Assembly (NCBI GenBank): GCA_013824165.1
Contig: PNNH01000042.1
Coordinates: forward strand, 1 to 35,708
From: Methylibium sp.
GTDB taxonomy: Bacteria > Pseudomonadota > Gammaproteobacteria > Burkholderiales > Burkholderiaceae_C
DNA length: 35,708 nt
Reading direction: 5' to 3'
Part shown: piece after piece, positions 18,826 through 27,528 of the stretch
How the letters are laid out: every line of letters starts with the position of its first letter
Numbering within the stretch: position 1 is the stretch's first letter
The notes under the pieces: model-generated
Databases searched by the model: none
What the model was told of the DNA's origin: nothing
Seen by the model: the letters and a program-made list of their open reading frames with translations, nothing else
Translations under genes and position numbers: made by a program

Positions 18826-18826
<1 letters not shown>
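17726..18826 (-). CDS. CorA/ZntB-family divalent cation transporter
   Basis: This 366-residue inner-membrane protein has a long cytoplasmic alpha/beta domain (1-295) with a stalk helix. Two C-terminal transmembrane helices (about 302-320 and 333-353) are joined by the GMN motif (323-325, GIFGMNF), and the tail is basic. This is the CorA Mg2+/Co2+ or ZntB Zn2+ channel architecture. The metal cannot be assigned from sequence, so no symbol is given. Its start codon shares one base with the hemB stop (TGATG), so it is probably cotranscribed with hemB. HemB uses magnesium, which makes a Mg supply role attractive but unproven. Confidence 0.87.
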
Positions 18827-20067
<1,241 letters not shown>

Positions 20068-20104
20068 GACCGGCAAGGACCGGCAGGGCGCGCAGGGCGG
20101 TCGG

Positions 20105-20110
20105 CATAAT
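20105..20110 (+). promoter_or_regulatory. -10-like CATAAT six bases before the hemJ ATG
   Basis: CATAAT-N6-ATG directly precedes the hemJ-like gene and follows the small RNA terminator by 37 bases. It predicts an independent, leaderless hemJ message. Confidence 0.55.
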
Positions 20111-20116
20111 CGGCCG

Positions 20117-20539
20117 ATGCTCTGGATCAAAGCCTTCCACATCGTCTTCGTGGCCGCCTGGTTTGCCGGCCTGTTCTACATGCCGCGCATCTTCGTCAAC
20201 CTGGCGATGGTGCCGTCCGACAGCCACGCTGAGCGCGAGCGCTTGCTGCTGATGGCGCGCAAGCTCTACAAGTTCATGACCTTGCTGATGATCCCGGCCG
20301 TGGCGCTGGGGATCTGGTTGTGGGCCCTGAACTTCGACGGTTTCAACCGCGGCTGGCTGCATGCCAAGTTGGCGCTGGTGCTGCTGGTGATCGGCTATCA
20401 CCATGCCTGCAAGTCCATCCTGCGGCGCTTCGAGCAGATGGCCAATCAGCGCAGCCATCGCTGGTTCCGCGTCTTCAACGAGGTCTCGGTGCTGCTGTTC
20501 GCCGCCATCGTGGTGCTGGTGGTGGTGAAGCCCTTCTGA
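20117..20539 (+). CDS. hemJ: HemJ-like protoporphyrinogen IX oxidase (UPF0093/CopD-related)
   Basis: This 140-residue protein has four predicted transmembrane helices (about 5-28, 55-75, 85-100, 120-138). Its start, WIKAFHIVFVAAWFAGLFYMPRIFV, with H8 and the following Trp, matches the HemJ signature, and the end NEVSVLLFAAIVVLVVVKPF also fits. HemJ oxidises protoporphyrinogen IX to protoporphyrin IX at the inner membrane, the penultimate haem step. ATG at 20117 is used rather than an upstream in-frame start at 20066, which lies in the terminator. Divergence from hemB supports a haem role. A general CopD-family name is the fallback. Confidence 0.82.
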   Translation: MLWIKAFHIVFVAAWFAGLFYMPRIFVNLAMVPSDSHAERERLLLMARKLYKFMTLLMIPAVALGIWLWALNFDGFNRGWLHAKLALVLLVIGYHHACKSILRRFEQMANQRSHRWFRVFNEVSVLLFAAIVVLVVVKPF

Positions 20540-20541
20540 GC

Positions 20542-21666
20542 ATGGTGCGACGACTGCCGCCTTTGCTGCCGCGGCGTCGCAGTTCGGCCAGCCTGCTGGC
20601 GCTGAGCTATGCCTGCCTGGTGGTCTATGCCAGCCTGTATCCCTTCGCGCCCTGGCAGTGGCCGCCGGGGCTGACCGGTCTGGCGCTGCTGCAACTGCCC
20701 TGGCCGCGCTACCACGGCAACTTTGATATCCAGGCCAATCTGCTCGGCTATTTGCCGCTGGGCCTGCTGCTGATGGCGGCGGCTGTGCGCAGTGGGTTGC
20801 GGCTGCGCCAGGGGCTGCTGCTGGCGCTGCTGACGCCGGCTCTGCTGTCCTTCGTGCTGGAGTGTTTGCAGTACTTCCTGCCCGGCCGGGTGCCCTCGGC
20901 ATTGGACTGGCTGCTGAATGCCGCCGGCGCGGCGCTCGGCGCCTTGCTGGGCCTGGCGCTGCATGCGGTCGGCGGGCTGACCCGCTGGCACGGCTGGCGT
21001 GAGCGCTGGTTCGTGCCGCAGAGCGCTGGCGCGCTGGCCTTGCTGGCGATCTGGCCGATGGGCCTGCTGTTTCCGCCGCCGGTGCCGCTGGGCCTGGGCC
21101 AGGTGCTGCCGAGGCTGCAAGCCGGGCTCGGGCAGCTGCTGGCCGACACGCCCTGGGCCCTGCAGCGAGCCAGCGAGGCGATGCCTGCCCATGCCGCGTT
21201 GCCGCCCGGCTTGGAGGCACTGCTCACGGCGCTTGGCCTGCTGGCGCCCTGTCTGCTCGCCTTGTCGGTGGCGCGGCCCGGAGCTCAGCGTCTTGCGCTG
21301 GTGTTGGGCGCCGCTGGCGTGGGCGTGCTGGCCACCGGGCTGTCTACGGCGCTCAATTTCGGTCCCCAACATGCCTGGGCCTGGCTCACGCCGGGCAGCC
21401 TCGCCGGCTTGGCGCTGGGCTTGCTGGTGGGCGGGGCGATGTGCCTGGTGTCGCGGCGGGCAGCAGCAGCCTGGGGCCTGGTGGCCACAACGGCGCTGAT
21501 CGCGCTGGTCAGCGAGGCGCCGACGGACCCCTACCTGGCGCAAAGCCTGGCGGCCTGGGAGCTGGGGCGCTTCATCCACTTCTACGGCTTGGCCCAGTGG
21601 CTGGGCTGGCTGTGGCCGTCCGCCGTGCTGGTCTGGCTGCTAGCCCTGTTGACGCAGCGGGGATGA
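20542..21666 (+). CDS. VanZ-like family membrane protein
   Basis: This 374-residue, very hydrophobic protein has about nine to ten transmembrane helices. The first part (about 16-160) resembles VanZ domains: a YASLYPF stretch near the first helix, NFDIQANLLGYLPLG, and LECLQYFLPGRVPSALDWLLNAAGAALG, the most conserved VanZ segment. The second half is a further set of helices ending with a YGLAQWLGWLWP region. VanZ relatives are tied to glycopeptide tolerance in some Gram-positives, but in proteobacteria their function is unknown. ATG at 20542 is two bases after the hemJ stop, so the two are cotranscribed. Confidence 0.8.
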   Translation: MVRRLPPLLPRRRSSASLLALSYACLVVYASLYPFAPWQWPPGLTGLALLQLPWPRYHGNFDIQANLLGYLPLGLLLMAAAVRSGLRLRQGLLLALLTPALLSFVLECLQYFLPGRVPSALDWLLNAAGAALGALLGLALHAVGGLTRWHGWRERWFVPQSAGALALLAIWPMGLLFPPPVPLGLGQVLPRLQAGLGQLLADTPWALQRASEAMPAHAALPPGLEALLTALGLLAPCLLALSVARPGAQRLALVLGAAGVGVLATGLSTALNFGPQHAWAWLTPGSLAGLALGLLVGGAMCLVSRRAAAAWGLVATTALIALVSEAPTDPYLAQSLAAWELGRFIHFYGLAQWLGWLWPSAVLVWLLALLTQRG

Positions 21667-21700
21667 GCCCCCGCGGGGCAGCGGCTTCCGACGCCCTGCC

Positions 21701-21706
21701 TACAAT
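21701..21706 (+). promoter_or_regulatory. -10-like TACAAT six bases before the ferredoxin ATG
   Basis: TACAAT-N6-ATG matches five of six consensus positions and places the transcription start on the initiation codon of the ferredoxin gene. It lies 34 bases after the VanZ stop. Confidence 0.55.
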
Positions 21707-21712
21707 CCGGCC

Positions 21713-22039
21713 ATGAGCTATTTCCAGCGCCACATCTTCTTTTGTCTGAACCAGCGTGACAACGGCGAGAACGCCTGCGCTCAGCATGGTGCGCAACAGG
21801 CCTTCGACCATTGCAAGTCCAAGGTGCGCGACCTGGGCCTGGCCGGCCCGGGTGGCGTGCGCGTCAACAAGGCGGGTTGCCTGGATCGCTGTGCCGGCGG
21901 GCCGGTGGCGGTGGTCTACCCCGAAGCGGTCTGGTACAGCTTTGTCGACAGCAGTGACATCGACGAGATCGTCGAGCAGCATCTGCAGAACGGGCAGGTG
22001 GTCGAGCGCCTGCTCTTGCCCGACAACGTCGGTCGTTGA
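21713..22039 (+). CDS. thioredoxin-like (2Fe-2S) ferredoxin
   Basis: This 108-residue soluble protein has the thioredoxin-like ferredoxin fold. Cysteines C11, C22, C56 and C60 match the spacing of the Aquifex-type 2Fe-2S ferredoxin ligands, and CLDRCAGGP (56-63) is the characteristic second pair. C34 is extra. Such proteins carry electrons or sense redox state, but the partner in Burkholderiales is not established. It precedes the alpha/beta hydrolase by nine bases and is probably cotranscribed with it. Confidence 0.87.
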   Translation: MSYFQRHIFFCLNQRDNGENACAQHGAQQAFDHCKSKVRDLGLAGPGGVRVNKAGCLDRCAGGPVAVVYPEAVWYSFVDSSDIDEIVEQHLQNGQVVERLLLPDNVGR

Positions 22040-22048
22040 AGCCGGTCC

Positions 22049-22669
22049 GTGAACTCTCAGACTGAGAAGCGCCTGATCGCCGGCCCGGCCGGGATGATCG
22101 AGTGTGCGATTGACGGTCCGCCAGCCAGCCATACCTTGCGCGGCGTGGCGGTGATCTGCCACCCCAACCCGACGCAGGGCGGCACGCTGGATAACAAAGT
22201 AGTGCAGACGCTGGCGCGTGCCTTTGTGCAGCTGGGCTATCGCGCGGTGCGTTTCAACTTCCGCGGCATCGGGGCCTCGGAGGGCGCCTGGGACGAGGGC
22301 CGTGGCGAGGTGGATGACGCGTTGGCGGTGATCGATGCCTGCCGCGACGCTGACCTGCCTTTGGCACTGGCGGGCTTCTCCTTTGGCGGCTATGTGGCGT
22401 CGCGCGCGGCGCAGCGCCTGCCGCAGGAGGCGCCGGCCGAGCGCCTGGTGCTGGTCGGTCCGGCCACCAGCCGTTTCGATACCGCGCCGGTGCCAGCCGA
22501 TACCTTGGTGATCCATGGCGAGACGGACGATGTCGTGCCGCTGGCCTCGGTGCTGGACTGGGCGCGGCCGCAGTCGCTGCCGGTCACGGTGGTGCCGGGC
22601 GTGGGGCACTTCTTTCATGGCAAGCTGCCCCTGTTGAAGGACATCGTGCTGCGCGGCTGGCACCGTTGA
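22049..22669 (+). CDS. alpha/beta hydrolase (dienelactone hydrolase-like serine hydrolase)
   Basis: This 206-residue cytoplasmic hydrolase has a clear catalytic triad: S111 in GFSFGGY, D160 or D161 in HGETDDVV and H187 in VGHFFHG. CHPNPTQGGTLDNKVV (38-53) and RFNFRGIGASEG (69-79) are hallmarks of a conserved proteobacterial hydrolase group of unknown substrate. The start is GTG at 22049, nine bases after the ferredoxin stop. The pairing of the two genes hints at a joint role that I cannot name. Confidence 0.85.
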   Translation: MNSQTEKRLIAGPAGMIECAIDGPPASHTLRGVAVICHPNPTQGGTLDNKVVQTLARAFVQLGYRAVRFNFRGIGASEGAWDEGRGEVDDALAVIDACRDADLPLALAGFSFGGYVASRAAQRLPQEAPAERLVLVGPATSRFDTAPVPADTLVIHGETDDVVPLASVLDWARPQSLPVTVVPGVGHFFHGKLPLLKDIVLRGWHR

Positions 22670-22685
22670 AGCCAGCGGCCGCCGA

Positions 22686-22732
22686 CTCCTTTCCATTCTT
22701 TCTTTCCTTCCTTCCCTCCTGCTTTTCTTCCT
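22686..22732 (+). repeat. polypyrimidine tract upstream of the D,D-carboxypeptidase
   Basis: Of 47 bases, 45 are C or T on the plus strand, with an unbroken run of 25 (22696-22720) made of TTCT/TTCC-like tetramers. It lies 16 bases upstream of the ATG where a ribosome site would be expected, and no Shine-Dalgarno sequence is present. It may bind ribosomal protein S1 in the leader, or be a simple-sequence tract prone to slippage. Confidence 0.7.
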
Positions 22733-22747
22733 GACTGGTTCTCTCCG

Positions 22748-23896
22748 ATGAAGCGTCTGATTGCCTTCACCCTGGCCGCGGCCAGTGCCTTCCATGCCTG
22801 GGCCCAGGCGCCGCAGCCGCCCGAGATTGCGGCTCGCAATTACTTGCTGCTGGATGTCACCTCCAACCAGGTGCTGGCCGAGCGCGAAGCCGATCAGGCA
22901 CAGGACCCGGCCTCGCTGACCAAGCTGATGACGGCCTATATCGTGTTCGGCGCGCTGCGCGACAAGAAGCTGACGCTGGATCAGCAACTGAGCGTCTCGC
23001 AGCGGGCCTGGGACGAGCGCAAGGGCGACCCCTCGCTGATGTTCATCGACACGACCATGCGGCCCAAGGTCGACGAGCTGCTGCGCGGCATGATCATCCA
23101 GTCGGGCAATGACGCGTCGGTGGCGCTGGCCGAAGGCGTGGCCGGCACGGTGGAGCAGTTCGTCGCGATGATGAACCGCCAGGCCCAAGCCTGGGGCCTG
23201 AAGAACACCGAATTCAAGAACGTCACCGGCATGACCGAGCCGGGCCACAAGAGCAGCGCGCGCGACCTGTCGGTGATCGCCGGCCATTTGGTGCGCGACT
23301 TTCCGCAGTACTACGGCTATTACTCGCAGCGCGAGTACACCTTCAACAAGATCCGCCAGCACAACCGCAACCTGCTGCTGGGACGTGACCCCAGCGTGGA
23401 CGGCATGAAGACCGGCTATACCGATGCGGCCGGCTATTGCCTTGTCACCAGCGCCGTGCGCGAGTTCCCCAATGGCAAGCGCCGCCTGCTGAGCGTGGTG
23501 CTGGGCACGGCCTCGCGCGAGGCGCGCGCCTCGGAAAGCCAGAAGCTGCTGAACTGGGGCTACTCGGCCTTTGATGCCGTGCGCCTTTTCGACAAGGGCC
23601 AGGCCATCAGCACGGTGCCGGTCTGGAAGGGCGCAGCGCCCGAAGTCAAACTGGGCGCCACGGACGCGGTCTTCGTAGCCGTGCCGCGCGGCGAAGGTGG
23701 CAAGCTGCAAAGCCGCATCGAGCGCACCGATCCGCTGGTGGCGCCGCTGACTCAAGGCCAGCGCGTCGGCACGCTCAAGGTCATGACGGCGGCCGGCACG
23801 CCGGTGGCCGAGGTGCCTCTGCTGGTGCAGCAGGAAGTGCCGCTGGCTGGCGTCTTTGGTCGTGCCTGGGATGCCATCCGGCTTTGGATCAAGTGA
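22748..23896 (+). CDS. dacC: D-alanyl-D-alanine carboxypeptidase (PBP5/6 family)
   Basis: This 382-residue periplasmic penicillin-binding protein trims the terminal D-Ala of peptidoglycan pentapeptides. The signal peptide (1-19, ending FHAWA) is followed by the S11 peptidase domain: S56-LTK59, SGN (119-121) and KTG (221-223). The PBP5 C-terminal beta domain (about 280-365) follows. The last helix (VFGRAWDAIRLWIK) is the amphipathic membrane anchor typical of PBP5/6. The symbol is uncertain between dacA and dacC. It precedes a D-amino acid transaminase and the lipoate genes, a common Burkholderiales arrangement. Confidence 0.92.
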   Translation: MKRLIAFTLAAASAFHAWAQAPQPPEIAARNYLLLDVTSNQVLAEREADQAQDPASLTKLMTAYIVFGALRDKKLTLDQQLSVSQRAWDERKGDPSLMFIDTTMRPKVDELLRGMIIQSGNDASVALAEGVAGTVEQFVAMMNRQAQAWGLKNTEFKNVTGMTEPGHKSSARDLSVIAGHLVRDFPQYYGYYSQREYTFNKIRQHNRNLLLGRDPSVDGMKTGYTDAAGYCLVTSAVREFPNGKRRLLSVVLGTASREARASESQKLLNWGYSAFDAVRLFDKGQAISTVPVWKGAAPEVKLGATDAVFVAVPRGEGGKLQSRIERTDPLVAPLTQGQRVGTLKVMTAAGTPVAEVPLLVQQEVPLAGVFGRAWDAIRLWIK

Positions 23897-23947
23897 ATTG
23901 GCGCCTGGCAGGGGTAAGCTGATGCGCTTGAGCAGAAGGGATATGCC

Positions 23948-24826
23948 ATGAACCACGCCTTGCCCGATGTGCCGTGCTATCTGAATGGCGAGTTCGGTCC
24001 GCTTGCCGAGGCCAAGGTTTCGGTGATGGACCGGGGCTTCATCTTTGGCGATGGCGTCTATGAGATGGTGCCCGTCTACGGCCGGCGATTGTTCCGCTTC
24101 GACGCGCATATGGAGCGCCTGGAGCGCAGCATGGCCAAGCTGCGCATCGAAGCGCCGATGACCCGCGCCGAGTGGCTTGCGATCGCGCGCCAGCTGATCG
24201 CTGCGGTGCCGGCGGACGACCAGTGGGTCTATCTGCAGGTGACGCGCGGCGTGGCGCCGCGCAACCATGTGATGCCGCCGGACATCGCCCCCACCGTGTT
24301 TGCCTACAGCAGCGCGGCCCAGTTGCTGACGCCTGAGCAGCGCCACCGTGGCGTGTCCTGCGTGACGGCGCGCGATTTCCGCTGGGAGCGCGGCGACATC
24401 AAGAGCACCTCGCTGCTTGGCAATGTGCTGGCGCGCCAGATCTCGGCGGATGCCGGTGCGGCCGAGACCATCATGTTCCGCGACGCGCACCTGACCGAGG
24501 CCTCAGCCTCCAATGTGTGGATCGTCCGCGAAGGTGCGCTGCTGGGACCGCCCAAGAGCGAGCATGTGCTGGAGGGCGTGCGCATCGAGTTGCTGCGCGA
24601 GCTGTGCGAGGAATGCGGTATCGGCTTCAATCTGCGGCCGATCGCCGAGGACGAGGTGATGAGCGCGGACGAGATCATCCTGAGCTCGGCCACCAAGGAA
24701 GTGCTGGCCGTGACGACACTGGACCACCAGCCGGTCGGTCATGGCGCGCTGCGCGGCAAACCGGGGCCGGTGTATGCCCGGCTGTACGAAGGCTACCAGC
24801 GCGCCAAGCTGCTGCAATCGATCTGA
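23948..24826 (+). CDS. dat: D-amino acid aminotransferase (fold-type IV PLP enzyme)
   Basis: This 292-residue cytoplasmic enzyme belongs to class IV aminotransferases. The catalytic lysine is K152 in GDIKSTSLLGNVLA, and the cofactor-binding ETIMFRDAHLTEASASNVWIV and DRGFIFGDGVYE segments are intact. D-Ala transaminases interconvert D-alanine and D-glutamate with their 2-oxo acids, fitting the position next to a D-Ala carboxypeptidase. A branched-chain or 4-amino-4-deoxychorismate activity cannot be excluded within this fold. AGAAGGGA lies 11 bases before the ATG. Confidence 0.88.
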   Translation: MNHALPDVPCYLNGEFGPLAEAKVSVMDRGFIFGDGVYEMVPVYGRRLFRFDAHMERLERSMAKLRIEAPMTRAEWLAIARQLIAAVPADDQWVYLQVTRGVAPRNHVMPPDIAPTVFAYSSAAQLLTPEQRHRGVSCVTARDFRWERGDIKSTSLLGNVLARQISADAGAAETIMFRDAHLTEASASNVWIVREGALLGPPKSEHVLEGVRIELLRELCEECGIGFNLRPIAEDEVMSADEIILSSATKEVLAVTTLDHQPVGHGALRGKPGPVYARLYEGYQRAKLLQSI

Positions 24827-24845
24827 GCGCGAGGAGAGCTGAACG

Positions 24846-25124
24846 ATGAATCGCCCAATCCCGCCCGAAGAGTCGCTGATTGAGTACCCGTCGCGTTTCC
24901 CCATCAAGGTGATGGGTGCGCATGTGGAGGGTTTCGTCGAGGCGATCACCTTCGTGGCACAACGCTTCGACCCCGGCTTCGATCCCGCCACCATCGAGCA
25001 ACGCCCCAGCAAGGCCGGCAACTACCTGGGTTTGACCATCACCGTCACGGCGACCAGCCGCGAGCAGCTCGATGAGCTCTACCGCACGCTGACCACGCAC
25101 CCGATGGTCAAGGTGGTGCTTTGA
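24846..25124 (+). CDS. ybeD: YbeD/DUF493 family protein
   Basis: This 92-residue ACT-like protein is of unknown biochemical function and is conserved next to lipB across proteobacteria. Landmarks are [14 protein letters not shown] (11-24) and the C-terminal [18 protein letters not shown]. An AGGAGAGC ribosome site lies 10 bases upstream. It sits 19 bases after dat and four before lipB, so the unit is probably one transcript. Confidence 0.92.
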   Translation: MNRPIPPEESLIEYPSRFPIKVMGAHVEGFVEAITFVAQRFDPGFDPATIEQRPSKAGNYLGLTITVTATSREQLDELYRTLTTHPMVKVVL

Positions 25125-25128
25125 GGCC

Positions 25129-25800
25129 ATGATCGTCAAGAACCTGGGGCGGGTGGACTATCTGCCCACCGAAGCGGCGATGCGCGCCTTCACCGAGGCG
25201 CGCAGTCCTGAGACGCCGGACGAGCTCTGGCTCTGCGAGCATCCGCCCACCTACACCCAGGGCCTGGCCGGCAAGGCTGAGCATGTGCTGATGAACCCCT
25301 CGGGCATTCCCATCGTGCAGACCAACCGTGGCGGGCAAGTAACCTACCACGGGCCTGGACAGGTGGTGGCCTACCCGCTGGTGGACCTGCAGCGCCTGGG
25401 CATCTATGTGCGCGAGTACGTGTTCCGCCTGGAGACGGCGGTGATCCAGACGCTTGAAAGCTTCGGGATCACCGGCCACCGGGTGGCCGGCGCACCCGGC
25501 ATCTATGTGCGCCTGGATGATCCTGGCTCGCATGCTGCACTGGCTGGCCCTGTCCCGCAGGACGATCCCTTTCGCGGCCTGGGCAAGATCGCCGCGCTGG
25601 GCATCAAGGTCAGCCGGCACTGCACCTATCACGGCGTGGCGCTGAATGTGGCGATGGACCTGCAACCCTATGCCGGCATCAACCCTTGCGGCTATGCCGG
25701 GATGCAGACGGTCGACCTCGCTACACTTCGAGTCTCCACCGATTGGCCCACCGTGGCCCAGCGCTTTGGCGACCGTCTGGTCGCTCAGATGACGCGCTGA
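25129..25800 (+). CDS. lipB: lipoyl(octanoyl) transferase
   Basis: This 223-residue cytoplasmic enzyme transfers octanoate from acyl carrier protein to lipoyl domains. The acyl-binding C187 is in INPCGYAGM and the catalytic K153 in [26 protein letters not shown] (67-78) lines the substrate tunnel. About 20 residues (129-150, between IYVRLD and RGLGKI) form an insertion relative to the Escherichia coli enzyme. It hands the octanoylated protein to LipA, encoded next. The ATG is four bases after the ybeD stop. Confidence 0.96.
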   Translation: MIVKNLGRVDYLPTEAAMRAFTEARSPETPDELWLCEHPPTYTQGLAGKAEHVLMNPSGIPIVQTNRGGQVTYHGPGQVVAYPLVDLQRLGIYVREYVFRLETAVIQTLESFGITGHRVAGAPGIYVRLDDPGSHAALAGPVPQDDPFRGLGKIAALGIKVSRHCTYHGVALNVAMDLQPYAGINPCGYAGMQTVDLATLRVSTDWPTVAQRFGDRLVAQMTR

Positions 25801-25823
25801 TCACCGACAACAGCGGGGCATTC

Positions 25824-26813
25824 ATGCCGACCGAGAACATCACTCACGAAGCCAAGACCGGCGAGGCCTATGACGCCAGCGCCAAGCAGAAGGCCCAGGC
25901 CAAGACCGCGCGCATTCCCATCAAGGTGGTGCCGGCCGAGACACTGAAGAAGCCTGACTGGATCCGCGTCAAGGCCGGTTCACCAAGCACGCGCTTCTAC
26001 GAGATCAAGCAGATCCTGCGCGAGCAGAAGCTGCACACGGTCTGCGAGGAAGCCTCGTGCCCGAACATCGGCGAATGCTTCGGCAAGGGCACGGCCACCT
26101 TCATGATCATGGGCGACAAGTGCACGCGGCGCTGCCCCTTCTGCGATGTGGGTCACGGTCGTCCTGACCCGCTGGATGCGGACGAGCCGGTCAATCTGGC
26201 CAAGACCATCGCCGCGCTGAAGCTCAAGTACGTGGTGATCACCAGCGTTGACCGCGACGACCTGCGCGATGGCGGCGCCGGCCATTTCGCCGAGTGCATC
26301 ACCAAGGTTCGCGAGCTCAGCCCGACCACCCAGATCGAGGTGCTGGTGCCCGATTTCCGCGGCCGCATGGACCGCGCGCTGGACATCCTGAAGGCCGCGC
26401 CGCCGGATGTGATGAACCACAACCTCGAGACCGCGCCGCGCCTTTACAAGGAAGCGCGCCCGGGCTCGGACTACGAGTTCAGCCTGAACCTGCTCAAGCG
26501 CTTCAAGGAAGAAGTGCCGGGCGTGCCTACCAAGAGCGGCATCATGGTGGGCCTGGGCGAGACCGATGAGGAAGTGCTGCAGGTGATGCGCGACATGCGC
26601 GCGCACAACATCGACATGCTGACCATCGGCCAGTACCTGGCCCCCTCGGGCCACCACCTGCCGGTGCGCCGCTATGTGCACCCGGACACCTTCAAGATGT
26701 TCGAGGCCGAGGCCTACAAGATGGGCTTCAGCCATGCGGCGGTGGGCGCAATGGTGCGCTCCAGCTATCACGCGGACCAGCAGGCCGCGCATGCGGGGGT
26801 CGGGGCTGAATAG
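25824..26813 (+). CDS. lipA: lipoyl synthase (radical SAM)
   Basis: This 329-residue enzyme inserts two sulfurs into protein-bound octanoate. The auxiliary 4Fe-4S cluster ligands are C74, C79 and C85 ([12 protein letters not shown]), the radical SAM cysteines are C100, C104 and C107 (CTRRCPFC), and the C-terminal RSSY (312-315) supplies the serine ligand. ATG at 25824 is 23 bases after lipB. An in-frame ATG at 25686 within lipB would add 46 unrelated residues and is rejected. The first 30 residues are a hydrophilic extension usual in Burkholderiales. Confidence 0.97.
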   Translation: MPTENITHEAKTGEAYDASAKQKAQAKTARIPIKVVPAETLKKPDWIRVKAGSPSTRFYEIKQILREQKLHTVCEEASCPNIGECFGKGTATFMIMGDKCTRRCPFCDVGHGRPDPLDADEPVNLAKTIAALKLKYVVITSVDRDDLRDGGAGHFAECITKVRELSPTTQIEVLVPDFRGRMDRALDILKAAPPDVMNHNLETAPRLYKEARPGSDYEFSLNLLKRFKEEVPGVPTKSGIMVGLGETDEEVLQVMRDMRAHNIDMLTIGQYLAPSGHHLPVRRYVHPDTFKMFEAEAYKMGFSHAAVGAMVRSSYHADQQAAHAGVGAE

Positions 26814-26840
26814 GCCTTCGGATTCCGGACTCTGGAATGA

Positions 26841-26866
26841 AATCGAGCCGCTGATGCGGCTCGATT
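26841..26866. terminator. hairpin terminator after lipA
   Basis: AATCGAGCCGC and GCGGCTCGATT form a perfect 11-bp stem with a TGAT loop, 27 bases after the lipA stop in the space between convergent genes. The following T tract is weak (GCTTTG), so termination may be partial or Rho-assisted. The A/T arms allow use from either strand. Confidence 0.7.
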
Positions 26867-26957
26867 GCTTTGGGTGTCGGGCGGGCTCAGCCATCCGGCT
26901 TGCATCGCCGGCTGGCCTTCGCCAGCCATGCGCCCCTTCCGGGCCAGATGCGCTGGC

Positions 26958-27470
26958 TCAGCTCTCGGCCAGAAGTTTTTCTACCAGGGCGTGCAGCGCC
27001 GGGAAGTCAGGCGCGCCAACATAGCGTTTGACGATCTGGCCGCGTTTGTCGATCAGCAGCGTGGTGGGCGTCAGCCTGATGTCGCCGAAGCGCTGGGCGA
27101 TCTCGCCGGTGTTGTCGATTGCCACACCGAAGGGCAGCTTGCGGCTCTCGGCGAAGCGCGCCACATAGGCTGGTGGGTCATAACTCATGGCCACTGCCAG
27201 GGTGTCGAATCCGCGCTGCTTGAACTTCTCGTGCGTTGCCATCAGCTCGGGCATTTCGAGCACGCAAGTGGCGCAACTGGTGGCCCAGAAGTTGACCAGC
27301 ACGACCTTGCCCTGCCATTGCGAGGACACATGTTTGCTGCCGTCCAGCAGCACGTAGTCCACGACGGGCGCCGCCGGGCGCTGTGCCAGGCTCTGGTAGC
27401 CCAGCAGCCCGGCCACAGCCAGGCCGGCGGCAAGCAGGAGGGGCGCTAGAAAACGAGGCAGCTTCTTCAT
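26958..27470 (-). CDS. TlpA/ResA-like thiol:disulfide oxidoreductase
   Basis: This 170-residue protein is anchored by an N-terminal hydrophobic helix (about 8-25), with the thioredoxin domain in the periplasm. The redox motif is C66-AT-C69 within FWATSCATCVLEMPEL, and the cis-proline is in RLTPTTLLID. The insert typical of TlpA/ResA (ESRKLPFGVAIDNTGEIAQRFG) is present. Such proteins reduce apocytochrome haem sites or copper-centre cysteines. No cytochrome c maturation genes lie nearby. TAAACT is seven bases before the ATG, close to the leaderless pattern of other genes here. Confidence 0.88.
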   Translation of the reverse strand: MKKLPRFLAPLLLAAGLAVAGLLGYQSLAQRPAAPVVDYVLLDGSKHVSSQWQGKVVLVNFWATSCATCVLEMPELMATHEKFKQRGFDTLAVAMSYDPPAYVARFAESRKLPFGVAIDNTGEIAQRFGDIRLTPTTLLIDKRGQIVKRYVGAPDFPALHALVEKLLAES

Positions 27471-27528
27471 GAGTTCCAGTTTAGACCAGAGCTCAAGCCC
27501 GCAGAAATTGGCGGGTCACGCCGCTGGC

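Noticed and set aside
22686-22732. The polypyrimidine tract as a mobile element junction
   Set aside because: There are no flanking inverted or direct repeats and gene order around it is the usual one for the group.
21572-24490. A 972-codon open frame on the minus strand
   Set aside because: It is antisense to VanZ, the ferredoxin, the hydrolase, dacC and dat, all with clear motifs. Its translation is His/Arg/Gln rich without recognisable domains, as expected for the shadow frame of GC-rich genes.
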